Shown here: piece by piece, positions 11,986 to 24,959 of the stretch
How positions within the stretch are numbered: position 1 is the first letter of the stretch
Layout: the number at the start of each line of letters is the position of its first letter
Origin: Nemania diffusa
Lineage: Eukaryota; Ascomycota; Sordariomycetes; Xylariales; Xylariaceae
Length of the DNA stretch: 64,000 nucleotides
NCBI GenBank assembly: GCA_038501195.1
Contig: JBBPUQ010000008.1
Coordinates: 1,932,501-1,996,500, forward strand
Direction of reading: 5' to 3'
Program-made: the position numbers and the translations under genes
The notes under the pieces: generated by a model
The model's input: the letters and a program-made list of their open reading frames with translations, nothing else
The model's database searches: none
What the model was told of the DNA's origin: nothing

Positions 11986-14900
11986 AAGAAAGAGCCGAAC
12001 AGTACTATCTCAACTACATTGGTCCGACACGTAGATGGGACGAAATTTATACAATGCTCGACAATCACTTTAATACGACAGTTAACCATAGTCAGTACTG
12101 GACCGACTGGACGACTACTACCTTCGTACGAATGAAACAAGACAATCCGACGAAGACAATGCCTGAAGTATTAGAGACTATGATCGACAAGCTCCAACTT
12201 ACGCAACGTGCCCTAGGACCTGGCTACCATGGAGAAATACCACTTCATACAGCAGTCGTACGAGCATGCTCTGGCGTACCCGAGCTCGAACCTGCCCTGA
12301 TTAGTCAGAAACCTACGTGCGAAGCACTGTTTTCTGACCTGCGGGCAGCGCTGCAGGTTTCTCTCAATCGAGAGGTAAACCACTATCGTACGACAGACGT
12401 TCACTTCGTCGACAGACGGTATAATACCAAGTACCCGAAACGATCGTACGGTTATAGCCCCAAGAAGAATTTTCGTCGAGGACCACAGCGATCGTACGAT
12501 AAGAATAACAGAAGTGACAAGAAGTGCTTTATTTGCAAGAAGCCTGGTTGTTGGTCCACCAACCACAGCCAACAGGAAAGATCGAAGGCAAGAGAGCAAT
12601 ATCTTGCTGCGTGCGATACCCTAGAGCAAAAAGCCCCATCGTACGAAGAGTATGATGCATTTGTACTGGACTACGAAGGTGATGAGGACCTTCCGTACGA
12701 CAATGAATCTGATGACGACCTGGATTCTGAGACCGGAAACGAAACAGTCCAATTCTTGATGGATTCAGCATATCTCCATCGTACGACAGGAGAAGACATA
12801 TATGCCCAAGACCAAACGTCGACATCAGACAATTTCCACTTGGACAGCCAATATAGTACGAAATACCAAGGTATCCTATGGGATACTGGCGCAGCTAAGG
12901 TTTCGACTACTGGAAAAGCCCAAGCCGAAGCTTTCGTACGAGAGAACCCTTCCGTACGAATAGACTGGACCCCGGGCAGTGCAGCAATTCGATTCGGTGG
13001 TATCAAAGGCCTTGAAGCTATAGGTACTATGACGATTCCAACGTCGATTGGACCGATTGAATTCCACATTCTAGACGCACCGACCCCGTTCCTACTGTCG
13101 CTGCAAGACGCAGATCGACTGCACGCTTATTTCAACAACGTACAGGACGTGATCGTACGACAGGATGGTACAACAGTACCAATCGTACGAAAATGGGGAC
13201 ACCCGTTTTTCGACGTCAGCCGATCGGAAGCCGCAGGTTACTTCACAGAACAGGAGCTCCGAAGGTTACATCGTCGATTTGGACACCCTCGTACGGAGAG
13301 ACTTGTGAAGTTACTGCGAGAGGCTGGACATGATGACATTAACGTCTCAGTACTTCGAGAAATCAAGAAGTTTTGCCACCATTGTCAATCGTACGACCAA
13401 GCTCCAAGAAGATTTAAGTTTTCGCTGAAAGACGAATGCAATTTCAACTACGAAATAGTTATCGACGTCGTACAGATCAACGGACGACCGACTTTACACG
13501 TAATCGATACGAGTACTTCGTTTCAAGCAGCTAAATTTCTGAAGTCTTTGAGTGCGTACGATACTTGGGACGCACTATGCCAATGTTGGATTTTGGTATA
13601 CCAAGGGCCACCCGATTACATCGTACACGATCCCGGTACGAATTTTTCGTCCGAAGAATTTCGCAATAACGTACGACTAGTCGGAGCTTCGTGCAAAGAA
13701 ATGCCTGTCGAAGCACACTGGGCCGTCGGAAAAGTCGAACGGGCACATGCACCACTCCGTCGTACGTTTGATATTTTGTACAAAGAAATCGGTCACTGTA
13801 CGGACGAAGAAACAGTACTGCAAATGGCTATAAAAGCTTTAAACGATACAGCTGGACCGAACGGTCTCGTACCTACTCTACTAGTCTTTGGAGCCTACCC
13901 CAGAATCAACGGCGATTCACCCCCTTCGCCGGAAATTACCCAAAGAGCGGAAGCCGTACGAAAAGCTATGAAGATGTTGAGAAGTATTCGTACGAAAGTT
14001 GATATCGACCGAGCTATACAAACCAGAAACGGACCAGCATCATCGTACGAAGTACTTTCCCTACCCCTCCAGAGTGAAGTTATGGTATGGAGAGAACGAA
14101 AAGGCTGGACAGGACCGTATAAGATTTCTGCGATCGAAAATCGTGACATTACGGTCGATATGACGAACGGACCGGCCAAGTTCCGTTGCACACAGGTCAA
14201 GCCATACTACCGGCAAGAAGCTATGCCTGACCCATCGTACGAAGAGAATGACCCTTCGTACGACCCTCTCCAGGCTGTTGAACAGCCGCAACCCCGACGC
14301 AGAGGCAGACCGAGGAAGTCACCTGCACCCACTGGCGACCAATACCTTGCACCGAAAGAAGTCAACGATTACGCTCTAGCCGTACGACTGAGACAGGACG
14401 GTGTAATTACTACACCCGGCGCACCCTTTGAACAATCAGACGCAGCCGAAATAGACGCGCTGGCAACCCAGGGTGTATTTCAGTTCGTACGATATAACCC
14501 GGACCAACATGACCAAATGAGAATTTTCCGGACTAGGCTCGTACGAGAAGTCAAAGGTAAAACGACCAAGCCGTACGAAAAGTCCAGATTAGTTGTACAA
14601 GGTTATAGAGACGACGACAAAGTCCGAATTCTTACGCAAGCACCGACAATCCAGCGTATGAGTCAACGGTTTATCATGGCTTTGGGACCGTCGCTAATTC
14701 AAGACTACGGCATGCACGCGGAGCTGCGAGACATCTCTCAAGCATATACACAGTCGTACGACAAGTTGAACCGAGAGATTTATGCCTATTTGCCGAAGGA
14801 ACTGGAAAACAGGTACCCGGCAGGCACTATGTTTCGGATCGTACGACCATTATATGGATTGGCTGAGTCAGGATTATACTGGTATAAGACCTACCACAGA

Positions 14901-16037
14901 CATCACTGCCAGGAATTAGGCATGAAAGTGTCTACGTACGACCCATGTTTGCTGTATACTGAGAAGAAACCCGACGAATTTGCGATTACAGGACTTCAAA
15001 CGGACGATACGTTCAGTATTGTGTCTGAGAAGTTTTCGTACGAAGAAGAAACCAAGCTACCATTTCGCGCGAAACCAAAAGCAAAATTGACGCCCGAACA
15101 CCCCGTCGAATTCAACGGAAGCAAGATCCAAATGGACGGACAGGATTTCATCTTCACTCAACGGGGACAGGCCGAACAACTGCGTATTATTGACCTTCGT
15201 ACGGAAGATTATCCTCAGCAATATGTCGCTCAGCGAGCTCGAGGCGCATATATCGCGTCGGTATGTCAACCGGAAGCATCGTACGACCTGTCGATAGCTG
15301 CACAAGTTCAAGAGCCGTCAGAGGACGATGTTAAAGCATTGAACGTACGAATACAATGGCAGATCGACAACGCACAGCGAGGACTACGCTATATACCCTT
15401 GAATCTTAGTCGTACGAAGATCTTTATCTTCACCGACGGAGCGTTTGCAAACAACAAAGATTTGAGTTCTCAGATCGGATTTGTAATCGTACTAGCCAAC
15501 GAGAGCCGTACGAAAGACACCTTTACGATCGAAGGCAATATTGTTCACTGGAATTCAATCAAGTGCAAACGAGTCACACGTAGCGTACTGGCAAGTGAGT
15601 TATATGGCATGGTCAACGGATTCGACTGCGCTATTGCACTCGGTACGACCCTTCAGAGAATCATTCGTACGATGAAATTACCAACTGTACCACTGGTTAT
15701 ATGTACCGATTCCAAGTCTTTGTACGAATGTTTGGTCAAGCTGGGAACTACGCAAGAGAAGCGACTTATGATCGACATTATGTCACTTCGAGAAGCGTAC
15801 GAAAATCGTGAGATCACAGAGATACGTTGGATCGATGGCAAGGATAACCCGGCAGACGCTTGTACGAAGAAAGCACCTAACCAAGCACTGGAAAAGCTGG
15901 TTAGTACAAATAAGCTGGTCGTACGAGTGGAAGCATATGTAGATCGGTTGGACAGTGGAAGGAATGACGGAGGATTGGTTGACATTGGAACTGGAGTTAC
16001 CGCACAAAAGAAAGAATCTCCAGTGTTGGACCAATGA
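11895..16037 (+). CDS. Copia gag-pol polyprotein (ORF2)
   Basis: The first listed codon is TTG, not ATG. The frame is open further upstream to 11673, so it is probably translated by frameshift from ORF1. Counting from 11895: gag with a zinc knuckle CX2CX4CX4H (CFICKKPGCWSTNH, about residue 210); aspartic protease DTGA (about 330); integrase HHCC finger (H about 459, CHHC about 494) and a DDE core (IDVV about 523, HDPGTNF about 578, E in the EAHWAVGKVERAH region); reverse transcriptase with RDISQAY (about 946) and the TDD form of the catalytic box (LQTDDT, about 1035); RNase H with FTDGAF (about 1180), TDSK (about 1271) and DNPAD. No stop codons interrupt it. The stop lies 14 bp inside the 3' LTR, so the last residues are LTR-encoded. 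All catalytic motifs look intact, so this copy may be active. Confidence 0.95.
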   Translation: MYDKARIFISTCRRLGITEGQYYAVFPSVLKERAEQYYLNYIGPTRRWDEIYTMLDNHFNTTVNHSQYWTDWTTTTFVRMKQDNPTKTMPEVLETMIDKLQLTQRALGPGYHGEIPLHTAVVRACSGVPELEPALISQKPTCEALFSDLRAALQVSLNREVNHYRTTDVHFVDRRYNTKYPKRSYGYSPKKNFRRGPQRSYDKNNRSDKKCFICKKPGCWSTNHSQQERSKAREQYLAACDTLEQKAPSYEEYDAFVLDYEGDEDLPYDNESDDDLDSETGNETVQFLMDSAYLHRTTGEDIYAQDQTSTSDNFHLDSQYSTKYQGILWDTGAAKVSTTGKAQAEAFVRENPSVRIDWTPGSAAIRFGGIKGLEAIGTMTIPTSIGPIEFHILDAPTPFLLSLQDADRLHAYFNNVQDVIVRQDGTTVPIVRKWGHPFFDVSRSEAAGYFTEQELRRLHRRFGHPRTERLVKLLREAGHDDINVSVLREIKKFCHHCQSYDQAPRRFKFSLKDECNFNYEIVIDVVQINGRPTLHVIDTSTSFQAAKFLKSLSAYDTWDALCQCWILVYQGPPDYIVHDPGTNFSSEEFRNNVRLVGASCKEMPVEAHWAVGKVERAHAPLRRTFDILYKEIGHCTDEETVLQMAIKALNDTAGPNGLVPTLLVFGAYPRINGDSPPSPEITQRAEAVRKAMKMLRSIRTKVDIDRAIQTRNGPASSYEVLSLPLQSEVMVWRERKGWTGPYKISAIENRDITVDMTNGPAKFRCTQVKPYYRQEAMPDPSYEENDPSYDPLQAVEQPQPRRRGRPRKSPAPTGDQYLAPKEVNDYALAVRLRQDGVITTPGAPFEQSDAAEIDALATQGVFQFVRYNPDQHDQMRIFRTRLVREVKGKTTKPYEKSRLVVQGYRDDDKVRILTQAPTIQRMSQRFIMALGPSLIQDYGMHAELRDISQAYTQSYDKLNREIYAYLPKELENRYPAGTMFRIVRPLYGLAESGLYWYKTYHRHHCQELGMKVSTYDPCLLYTEKKPDEFAITGLQTDDTFSIVSEKFSYEEETKLPFRAKPKAKLTPEHPVEFNGSKIQMDGQDFIFTQRGQAEQLRIIDLRTEDYPQQYVAQRARGAYIASVCQPEASYDLSIAAQVQEPSEDDVKALNVRIQWQIDNAQRGLRYIPLNLSRTKIFIFTDGAFANNKDLSSQIGFVIVLANESRTKDTFTIEGNIVHWNSIKCKRVTRSVLASELYGMVNGFDCAIALGTTLQRIIRTMKLPTVPLVICTDSKSLYECLVKLGTTQEKRLMIDIMSLREAYENREITEIRWIDGKDNPADACTKKAPNQALEKLVSTNKLVVRVEAYVDRLDSGRNDGGLVDIGTGVTAQKKESPVLDQ
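16006..16016 (+). promoter_or_regulatory. Candidate polypurine tract
   Basis: AAAAGAAAGAA, a pure purine run ending 7 bp before the 3' LTR. Plus-strand priming in LTR elements normally starts at such a run, usually directly next to the LTR. The 7-bp gap makes this assignment tentative. It lies inside the end of ORF2. Confidence 0.45.
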
Positions 16038-16331
16038 CCTGACAGGACCTGTACGTACGCACTAGGTGCGTACGACCAGGACCTGAACCAGGACCCTTAT
16101 CAGGTAACCGAATAGATAAGGAATACAGGGACCCACTGGGATCCACAGGACCCACAGGTCCCACGCACACACACATGTAAATAACCTGCGTACGACCCTT
16201 CTGGTCGTACTTCCCTTTGTAGAATACACACACGAATCAATACAGAACCTTAGGACCTGGAAACAGACCCCAAACCCCACGGATTACTCCGAATCCTCTT
16301 GTGTACGTACGTACGAAGAGTTCCACCAACA
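16024..16331 (+). repeat. 3' LTR of the intact copia element
   Basis: 308 bp, TGTTGG...CCAACA, one difference from the 5' LTR. It supplies the last codons and stop of ORF2. It is followed directly by the target duplication TAATT and AT-desert DNA. Confidence 0.96.
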
Positions 16332-19300
16332 TAATTATTAATAAATTTAATAAAATTATTGTTATTTTATTTAATTAAAAAATAAATAATATAAAAAAAC
16401 TAATATTTAAATATTATTATATATTATATTATATTTTTAATAATATAAAACTATTTATTTTAAAATTTATAAAAATATTAAATTTATTAATAAATATTAA
16501 ATATAAATAAAATAATATTTATTATTTTTAAATATAAAATATTATAAAAATATAAATTATAATTGAAATTAAAAATTATATTTTTATATAAATAAATATT
16601 AAAAAGATTAAAATAAATATTTGTTAATTTTAAATTTTATATATAATTTTTTATAATGTTTAAAATTAAATTTTAAAATTATTTAGTTTTTATATTTAAA
16701 AAAAAAAATTTATTAATAAATAAATTAAATAAATATAAAAACTAATTATTTAAATATAATAAATTTAAAAATTTATATATAAAGTTATTAAAATTATATA
16801 AAAAAATTAAAAAATTTAAATTAATAAAAAATAAAAGTTTATTAATTTTTTTAAATATAATAAAATATAGTTATAAATTAAATATATTAAATTTATATAA
16901 AAATAAAAACTTATTTTATATAAATAAATTAAAATAAATAAATAATAATTAAATATTATAATAATTATAAAATTTAATATTAATTAAAAAAATTAATAAT
17001 AAATTAAAATTTAAAATAAATTAAATATTAAAATTAAAATAAAATAAAAATTTAATAATATTTAATATTTTATAAAAAACTTTAAAAATATATTTATTAT
17101 ATTAAATTAATATTATTTAAATTAATTTATTAAATTAAAATTATTAATTAAATTATAAAACTAAATAAAATTAAAAATTATAAATAAATTTATAAAAAAG
17201 TATAAAAATAATAATAAAATATTTAATTTAAATATTATATTTATTTAATTTTTAAAATAAATAATATAATAATTTATATAAATTATTAATTATAAATTAA
17301 AACTTATATATTTAATTATAATAAAATTTTATAATTTTTATTAATTTATAAAAATTATTATTTTTAAAAAAACTTATTTTATAAAATTTATAATAAAAAA
17401 ACTTTAATTAAATTTTATAATTTTAATTATAATTTTATTTATAATTTTATATATTTATATAATTTATATAATATATATATATAATTTAAGTTTTTTTTTT
17501 TTTTTTTTTAAGTTTTTAATTAATAAAATTATTTAATTAATTTTTATATTTATTATAATTATAACAGTTATTTTAATAAAAATAAACTTTATATTATAAT
17601 AAATTTTATTAATAATAAAATAAAAATAAATAATAAAAATAAATTAAAATTTAAATTAAATATATTTTTTTTATTAATTTTAAACTAGTTTTTTATTTTA
17701 TATTATATTTTTAAATTTAATATATAATTTTATTTTAAATAATATATTTTAATATAGTTTTTTTTAAATTATTAAATAATTATAATTTTAATATAAAAAT
17801 AAATTAAAAAAGTTTTATTATATTTATTAATAATTAATATTTAAATTATATAATAAAAATAAAATAATATAATTAAACAAAAGTTTTTTAAATTAAATTT
17901 ATATAAAATATAAATAAAAAAATGTTTAAATTATATTAAACTATAAAAATAATAATAAAATTTAAATTTATATATAAACTTTAAAACTATTATTAATATA
18001 AAATTATAAAATATTATTTAATTATATATATAATTATATAAAAAATTAAATTAAAAATATTTATATTTATTTATTAAAAATAAATATTTAATAAATATTA
18101 TATAATTATTATTAAAAATTAAATATAAAAATTTTAATATATAATTTATATTTAATATATATGTAAAAAAATAACTTTATAAATTTATAATTAAAACTTT
18201 TAAAAAATAATATTTTTAATATTATATTTAAATTGTTTTTATATAAAATTAAAACTAAAATTAATATTTAAATAATTTATTAAATTTATAAAAATAAAAT
18301 TTACATAAATAAATTAATTTTTTTTATTTATAAAAATAATTATTAATAATATATTATTTTTATATATTAATTATTATATAAATTTAAAAATTATTAAAAA
18401 TAATATTAAAAAATTAAACTTATAAATATAATAATAAATTAATAATATATAAAAAAATTATAATTAATATTTTTAAATTTTAATTAAATAAAAATGTAAA
18501 TTTTTAATTTAAATTTATAATTATATTAAATTATAAAAACTATATAAAAAATAATAATATTTATTAAATTTTAATTAAAAATAAATATATTTTTTTAATA
18601 TATTAATAAATTTAATTAAATAATTATATTATTAATTAAATATAAAAAAACAATTTAATATAAATAAATTAATTATTTAAATAAAAATATATATAAATTA
18701 ATTAATATTAAAATTAAAATTAAAGTTTATATATAAAAAAAATTATTAAAAAATTAAATAAATAAAAAATAAAAAAAAATATTATATTTAAATTATATAA
18801 TTATTATATAAATAAATTAATTTAAAATATATTATAATTTTAATTATAAAATATTAAATATAAATATATTTATATATAATTTAAATTTATTATATATTAA
18901 AAAAAACATTAATAAATTTATTATTATAAATTTTAAATTAATAATATTATATTAAAAAAGCTTTTATATAAATTTAATAATAAATAAATAATATATTAAT
19001 AATAATAAAAATTTAATATATATTTATATTATAAAAGCTTTTTATTTTAATAAAATAAAATAATTTATAAAATTTAATAAATATTAAAATTAAAAATATT
19101 ATTTAAAATTTTTTATTAAATTAATAATTTAATTTAATTTATATTTTTAAATATATAATTAAAAGTTTAATTATATTATTAAATAAATATTAAATAATTT
19201 TTATTTTATAATTTATAAATTTTATAAATTTTATATAAATAAATATTAATTTAAAATTTAAAGTTAATATATATAAATAAAGTTTTATTAATATTAAAAA

Positions 19301-19392
19301 GTTTATTTTAAAAAATATTTATTATATTTATAAATATTTAATAAATAAATTAATATAATAAAACTTTTATTATAATTTATTATTAATTAAAT
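16332..19392. other. AT-rich desert 2a, no genes
   Basis: Near-pure A/T continuing the desert that the intact element entered. Recognisable pieces: 17275-17575 matches 6601-6935, and about 18178-18240 matches about 26570-26632 (a shared run around AATTTATAATTAAAA, then TTTAATATTATATTTAAAT). Both are likely relics of further repeat families. Nothing else could be assigned. Confidence 0.75.
17275..17575 (+). repeat. Dispersed degenerate repeat, copy 2
   Basis: Direct-orientation partner of 6601-6935. It includes the same T-run plus AATTAATAAAATTATTTAATTA word. The family is unknown. Confidence 0.6.
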
Positions 19393-19700
19393 TATTAATA
19401 AAACGTTTTATATATATATATATAAAAAGATTTAAAATAATTTATAAAGTTTAAAGTTTATTTTTAAGTTTTAAAGTTTTATATTAATTTATATATATAT
19501 TTTATAAAAAAAAATAGAATTAAAAAAGTTATATATAAATTATTTATATATATATATATATAAAATTTATAAATTTTATAAATTTTAATAAATTTTTATA
19601 TTTTTTATTTATTTAATTATTTAATAAAAATTTTAGTTTAAATTTTAATTATATATATTTAATATATATATATAAATTTTATTAAATAATTAATTTAATA
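19393..19700 (-). repeat. 3' LTR relic of copy A
   Basis: 308 bp, beginning TATTAATAAAAC (mutated TGTTGGTGGAAC) and ending TTAATTTAATA (mutated TTGGTCCAACA). The tandem CGTACG sites of the intact LTR have become TATATA runs. At least one transversion separates it from the intact LTR, so its parent was a related, not identical, copy. Confidence 0.92.
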
Positions 19701-22700
19701 TTAAAGCTTTTTTTTTTTATATAATAATTTTAATTTTAATATTAATTAATTTTTTGTTATTTTTTTTTATTATTTAATTGATTTATATATATTTTTATTT
19801 ATATAATTTATTTATTTATATTAATTAGTTTTTTTAATATTTAATTAAATATTTTTTTTATATTAATATTTATTAAGTTATTTTTATTATTAATTTAATA
19901 TATTTTTATAATTTTATAATTTTTATATATTTTTTAAATTAATATAATATTAATTATAGGTTATTTTTTTAAATAATTTTTAATTTAATTAAATATTTAT
20001 ATAAAAATTTAAAATCGATATATATAACTAATAATATAATTAATAGTTTTATTATATAAATAATTTTTTAAAAAATTATATTAAATATAATAATATAATT
20101 AAATTTATTAATTATATTATATAATTTATTTATTAATATATTATATATAATTTATTTATATTTAATTAAATTTTAATAAATAATTTTATTTTTAATTATA
20201 AAAATATTTTTTATAAAATTTTTATTAGCTAATATAATTATAAATTTAATTTAAAAATTTAAATTTTTATTATTTATAAATATTTTATTAATAAAAATAA
20301 AAATTTTTATATAACTAAAATTTAAAAATATATAATATAATTTTTATTATATATTATTAATTTATTATTATATTTATATATTTAATATTTTAATGTTATT
20401 TTTTAATAGTTTTTAAATTTATATATTAATTAATAAGTTATATAATATTTTTAATTAATATATTAATATAATATATATATTTTAAATTTATTAAATAATA
20501 TATTATTAAAAATAGTTTTTTTTATAAAAATTAATAATATATAATTATTTGATTTATTTTTATTAAATAAAAAAAAATCATATTTATTTATTTAGATTTT
20601 ATTTTTATTAAATTTAATAAAATATTTAAATATTAATTTTATTTTTAGTTTTATATAAAATAATAACTTAGTTTTTTTTTTATATAAAGATTTTTTAAAT
20701 ATAATATTAAAAATATTATTTATTTAAAGTTTTATAATTATAAATTTATTAAATTATTTTTTAATATATAATAAATATAAAATATATTTAAATATTTTTA
20801 TATTTAATTTTTAATAATAATATTTATAATAAATTTTATATTAATATAATTTTAATTTAATTAATTTATATAATAATTATATAATTTAAAATATAATATT
20901 TATTAAATTTTAGTTTTTTAGTTTTTTTAATAAATAAATATAAATTTTATAGTTTAATTTATTATATAATTATATATATATTTTAAAAATATTTTATAAT
21001 TTTATATATATATATTATAGTTTTAAATTAATAATAATTTTAAAATTATAATAAATTATTAATTTATATATTAAATTATTAATATTTATATAAAAATTTA
21101 AACTTTGTTATTATTTTTATAACTTTATATAATTTAATTATTTTATTTTTAATATTTTATATAAATTTAATTTAAAAGATTTTTATTTAATTATATTAAT
21201 TTAAATTATATTTTAAATTATTAATATATTTATTTTAGTTATATTTAATTATTTAAAAAATGTATTAAATATAATAATTATATTATTTTATTTTAATTAT
21301 ATAATTAAAATATAATTATTAATTTTTTTTAATATAAAATATTAATTGTTAATAAATATAAATAACTTTTTTAGTTTATTTTTATATTAAAGTTATAACT
21401 ATTTAATAATTTAAAAAAAATTATATAAAAAGTTATTTTTTTATATAATAAATTAAATATAATTTTTTATTAATAATATAGTTTAATTTATATATAATAA
21501 AATTTAGTTAATTTATTTATTATATTAATTATAATATTATAATTTTTAATTATAAAAATTTTATATAATTTTATTTAGTTTTTATATTTTTTTTATATTA
21601 TAATTTTATTTTAAAAAAATAAAAAAAATATTTTATATAATAATATTAATTTATTTTTAATTTATATAATTTAGTTAATATTAATTTTTATATAAATATT
21701 TTTTAATATTTTTATATTTTTTTATATAGTTTTTATTTTTTAAATAATTTTTAATAAAAAAAATAAATCGTTATTAATTTTAAAATAAACTTTAAAAATT
21801 AATAAAATAAATATAAAACTATTTAATTTAATTATATTATTTAAAACTTTTATAATTATTTATAATATTATATTTTTATTTATATAATAATTGATTTTTT
21901 TATATAAAATATTAAATATATAATAAAATAATATATTTATTTATTTAATTTTTTTAATAATTTAATATATTTTAATAAATATTTTTTTATATAAAGTTTT
22001 AATTAGTTATATATTATTATAAAATTTTTTAAATAAAAAATTTATATTAAAATTATATATAATATAATTAAATAACTTTTAATATATTAAAATTTAATAT
22101 TAATATAATATATTTTAAATATTATATATATTTAAAAATTTTAAAAATTTAGTTATTTAAAATAAAATATTTATATTAATTATATATAAAATTAATTATT
22201 TATTAATTTATATAATATTAATAATAATTTTATAATTAAAATTATATTTATTTTTTAATTAAAATTTAAATTTTTTTAAAATTTAGTTATATAATTAATA
22301 ATAATAATAAAATTTTTTAATTTTTTAAAATATTAAAATATTAATATTATTATATTTAATTTTTTATAATAATTTTATAAATTTTTTTATATAAAAATAT
22401 TTAAATTAACAATATAATTTTTAAAATTTTTATTTTATAAAATAATTTATAGTTTTTAATTAGTTAATATTAAAAAATAAATATTTTTATTTTTATATAA
22501 TTAATATTATTATATTATTTTATTATATAATTATATTTTATATATTATTAAAATAAATATATAATTAATTTATATTTTATAATAATAATAAAAATAAAAT
22601 TAATATATTTAAAATATAAAATTTAATTAATTTAATTAATATTAAAATTATTATAATATTTATAATTTTAAAACTTTTAATATAATTAAATCAAATTATT

Positions 22701-24959
22701 ATATTATTTAAAATTTAGTTTATTTATATAAAAAAGTTTTTTTATATAAAAGTTTTAGTTTAAACTTTTTTAATAATTAAAATTTTAGCTATATTAATAT
22801 TTTATAAAATATTTTAATATTTTATATTATATTAATTATTTAAATAAAAATTATTTAATATTAATATTTAATTTTAAATATATATATATTTTTTTTATTA
22901 TATAATAAAAATATATTAAATTTATTAAAAATTAAACTGTTTTATTTTTAGTTTTAAAATTTAAATTATTATTAAATTTATTATTATATAAAAAGTTTTT
23001 ATTACTTTTATAGTTTAATATAAATATATTATATTTTTTATATAATAAAGTTTTTTATTTTAAAATATTATATATAATAAAATATTACTTTTTTATTTTT
23101 AATTTTTTTTATTAATTATAATTAATAAATTAATAATTAAGCTTTTTATAAATAAAATATTTTTTGTTATTTTTATTATTTTTATTATATAATTATTATA
23201 GTTTTTAATAAAAATTTTTTTTAAAGCTATAATTATATAATTATTTTAAATATTTAATATTATATTATTTATTAATAAAATAAATATTTATTATATAATA
23301 ATAGTTTATTTTTTAATTAAAAAAAATTTATAATATTATTTATAAATTAAAAAATAAAGCTTTATATATAAATTTTTAATTAATTAAAATAAATTTAAGC
23401 TTAAATATATTAAAATATATTTATATAACTATTATATAAAATAATATTTTTTTATAATAGCTAAATTTTAAAATATATTATATAAATTAAAATTTATTAA
23501 TTATAGTTTTTAATATTTTAAATATTATTTTTATTAAATTATTTTATTTTATTTATATAAAAATAATAATAATTTAGTTAATTTAATATTAATTATAATT
23601 ATTTATTATATTAAAATAATTATTAAATATTATATAAATTTTAATTTATTTATATATTAAATTAATATAATTAAAATAATATTAATTACTTTTTTTTTTT
23701 AATATAAAAAAAAATATTATATAATATTATTTTTTAATAATTTTAAATCGATAATATATTAAAATAAAAATTCGAGTTTTATTATATAATATATTATATA
23801 ATTTATTATTATAATTTTAATTAAACTATTATATTTTAATAAATATAATAAATTAAGCTGTTTTAATTAAATTATTATAAATAATTTAAATAAAAAAAAA
23901 TTTATATAATCGATTTTTATATATAAATAAAAATATAAAATATATAATAAAAATTTTAAAAGTAAATATAAATTTTTAAATTTTTATTTATATAAAAAAA
24001 ATAAATATTTAATTATTTATATTAAATATTAAAATATATATTAATATTATTAATTTTAATATAATCAGTTATAATATTAACAAATTTATTTATATAATAA
24101 AAAGTTTTAATATATTAATTAATATAAATATTAAAATTAATATTATTTATATAAATATATTATTGTTTAATTTATTATTATTTTTATTTTTATATTTTTA
24201 AAAAATATAAATAAATTTATTATTATATATTATATTATATAATTAAATATTTAAATTATTTTTAATTATAATATTAAATTTTTGTTTAAATATATAATTA
24301 ATATTTATAAATATAAATTTTATTTATTTATTAAAATTTATTGTAAATATTTATATAAACTGTTTTTTTTTAATTTTTAATTATATATAATTATATAAAT
24401 ATTATATAAAATATATTATTAATTTTATAAATTTTAAAAAAATATTAAAATCAATAGTTATATTTTAATATTTTAGATCTGTTTTTTTTTTAAATTTTTA
24501 TTTAAATATTATTATTTTTAACTATATTTTTATATATAAAGTTATTTTTATTATATAAAGCTATTAAATTGTTATTTTAAATTTATTTAATTATTATAGC
24601 TATTATTATTATTACTGCTTTTATTATTAATATTAATATAATTATAAAAAATAAAAAAATAAAAATTATAAAATAAATAAAATAGTTAAAAAAATAAATA
24701 TATAAAATAATTTATAGTTTTATTAATTTTTATATAAAAATTAATTAAATTATTATAAAAAAAACTTTAATTTTTTAATAGTTAAGTTTTATTTATTTAA
24801 TAATTAATTTAATATATTTTTAATTAATTAATAAAAATAGTAATTTATTTTTTATATAAAAAAAAAAAAAAATATAGTACAAAAGTTATTTTTAATAATA
24901 ATTAATTTCTGCTTTTTTATTTTATTAATTTATAATTATATTTTATAATTATTAATTAA

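Larger units (their letters stand above)
10417..16331 (+). mobile_element. Intact Ty1/copia LTR retrotransposon
   Basis: A 5915-bp element with 308-bp direct LTRs (10417-10724 and 16024-16331), 6-bp inverted ends TGTTGG/CCAACA and a perfect 5-bp target duplication TAATT at 10412-10416 and 16332-16336. Domain order is gag, protease, integrase, RT, RNase H, which is the copia order. The LTRs differ at one site near their 3' end (GAAAAG versus GAAGAG), so the insertion is very recent. It shows no sign of the C-to-T decay around it and has kept long open frames. CGTACG is enormously over-represented across LTR, leader and coding parts. A mutated reverse-oriented relative lies at 19393-25267. Confidence 0.97.

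Noticed and set aside
12213..15985. Minus-strand open frames inside the copia element
   Set aside because: They overlap the well-supported polyprotein on the other strand and contain no recognisable domains.
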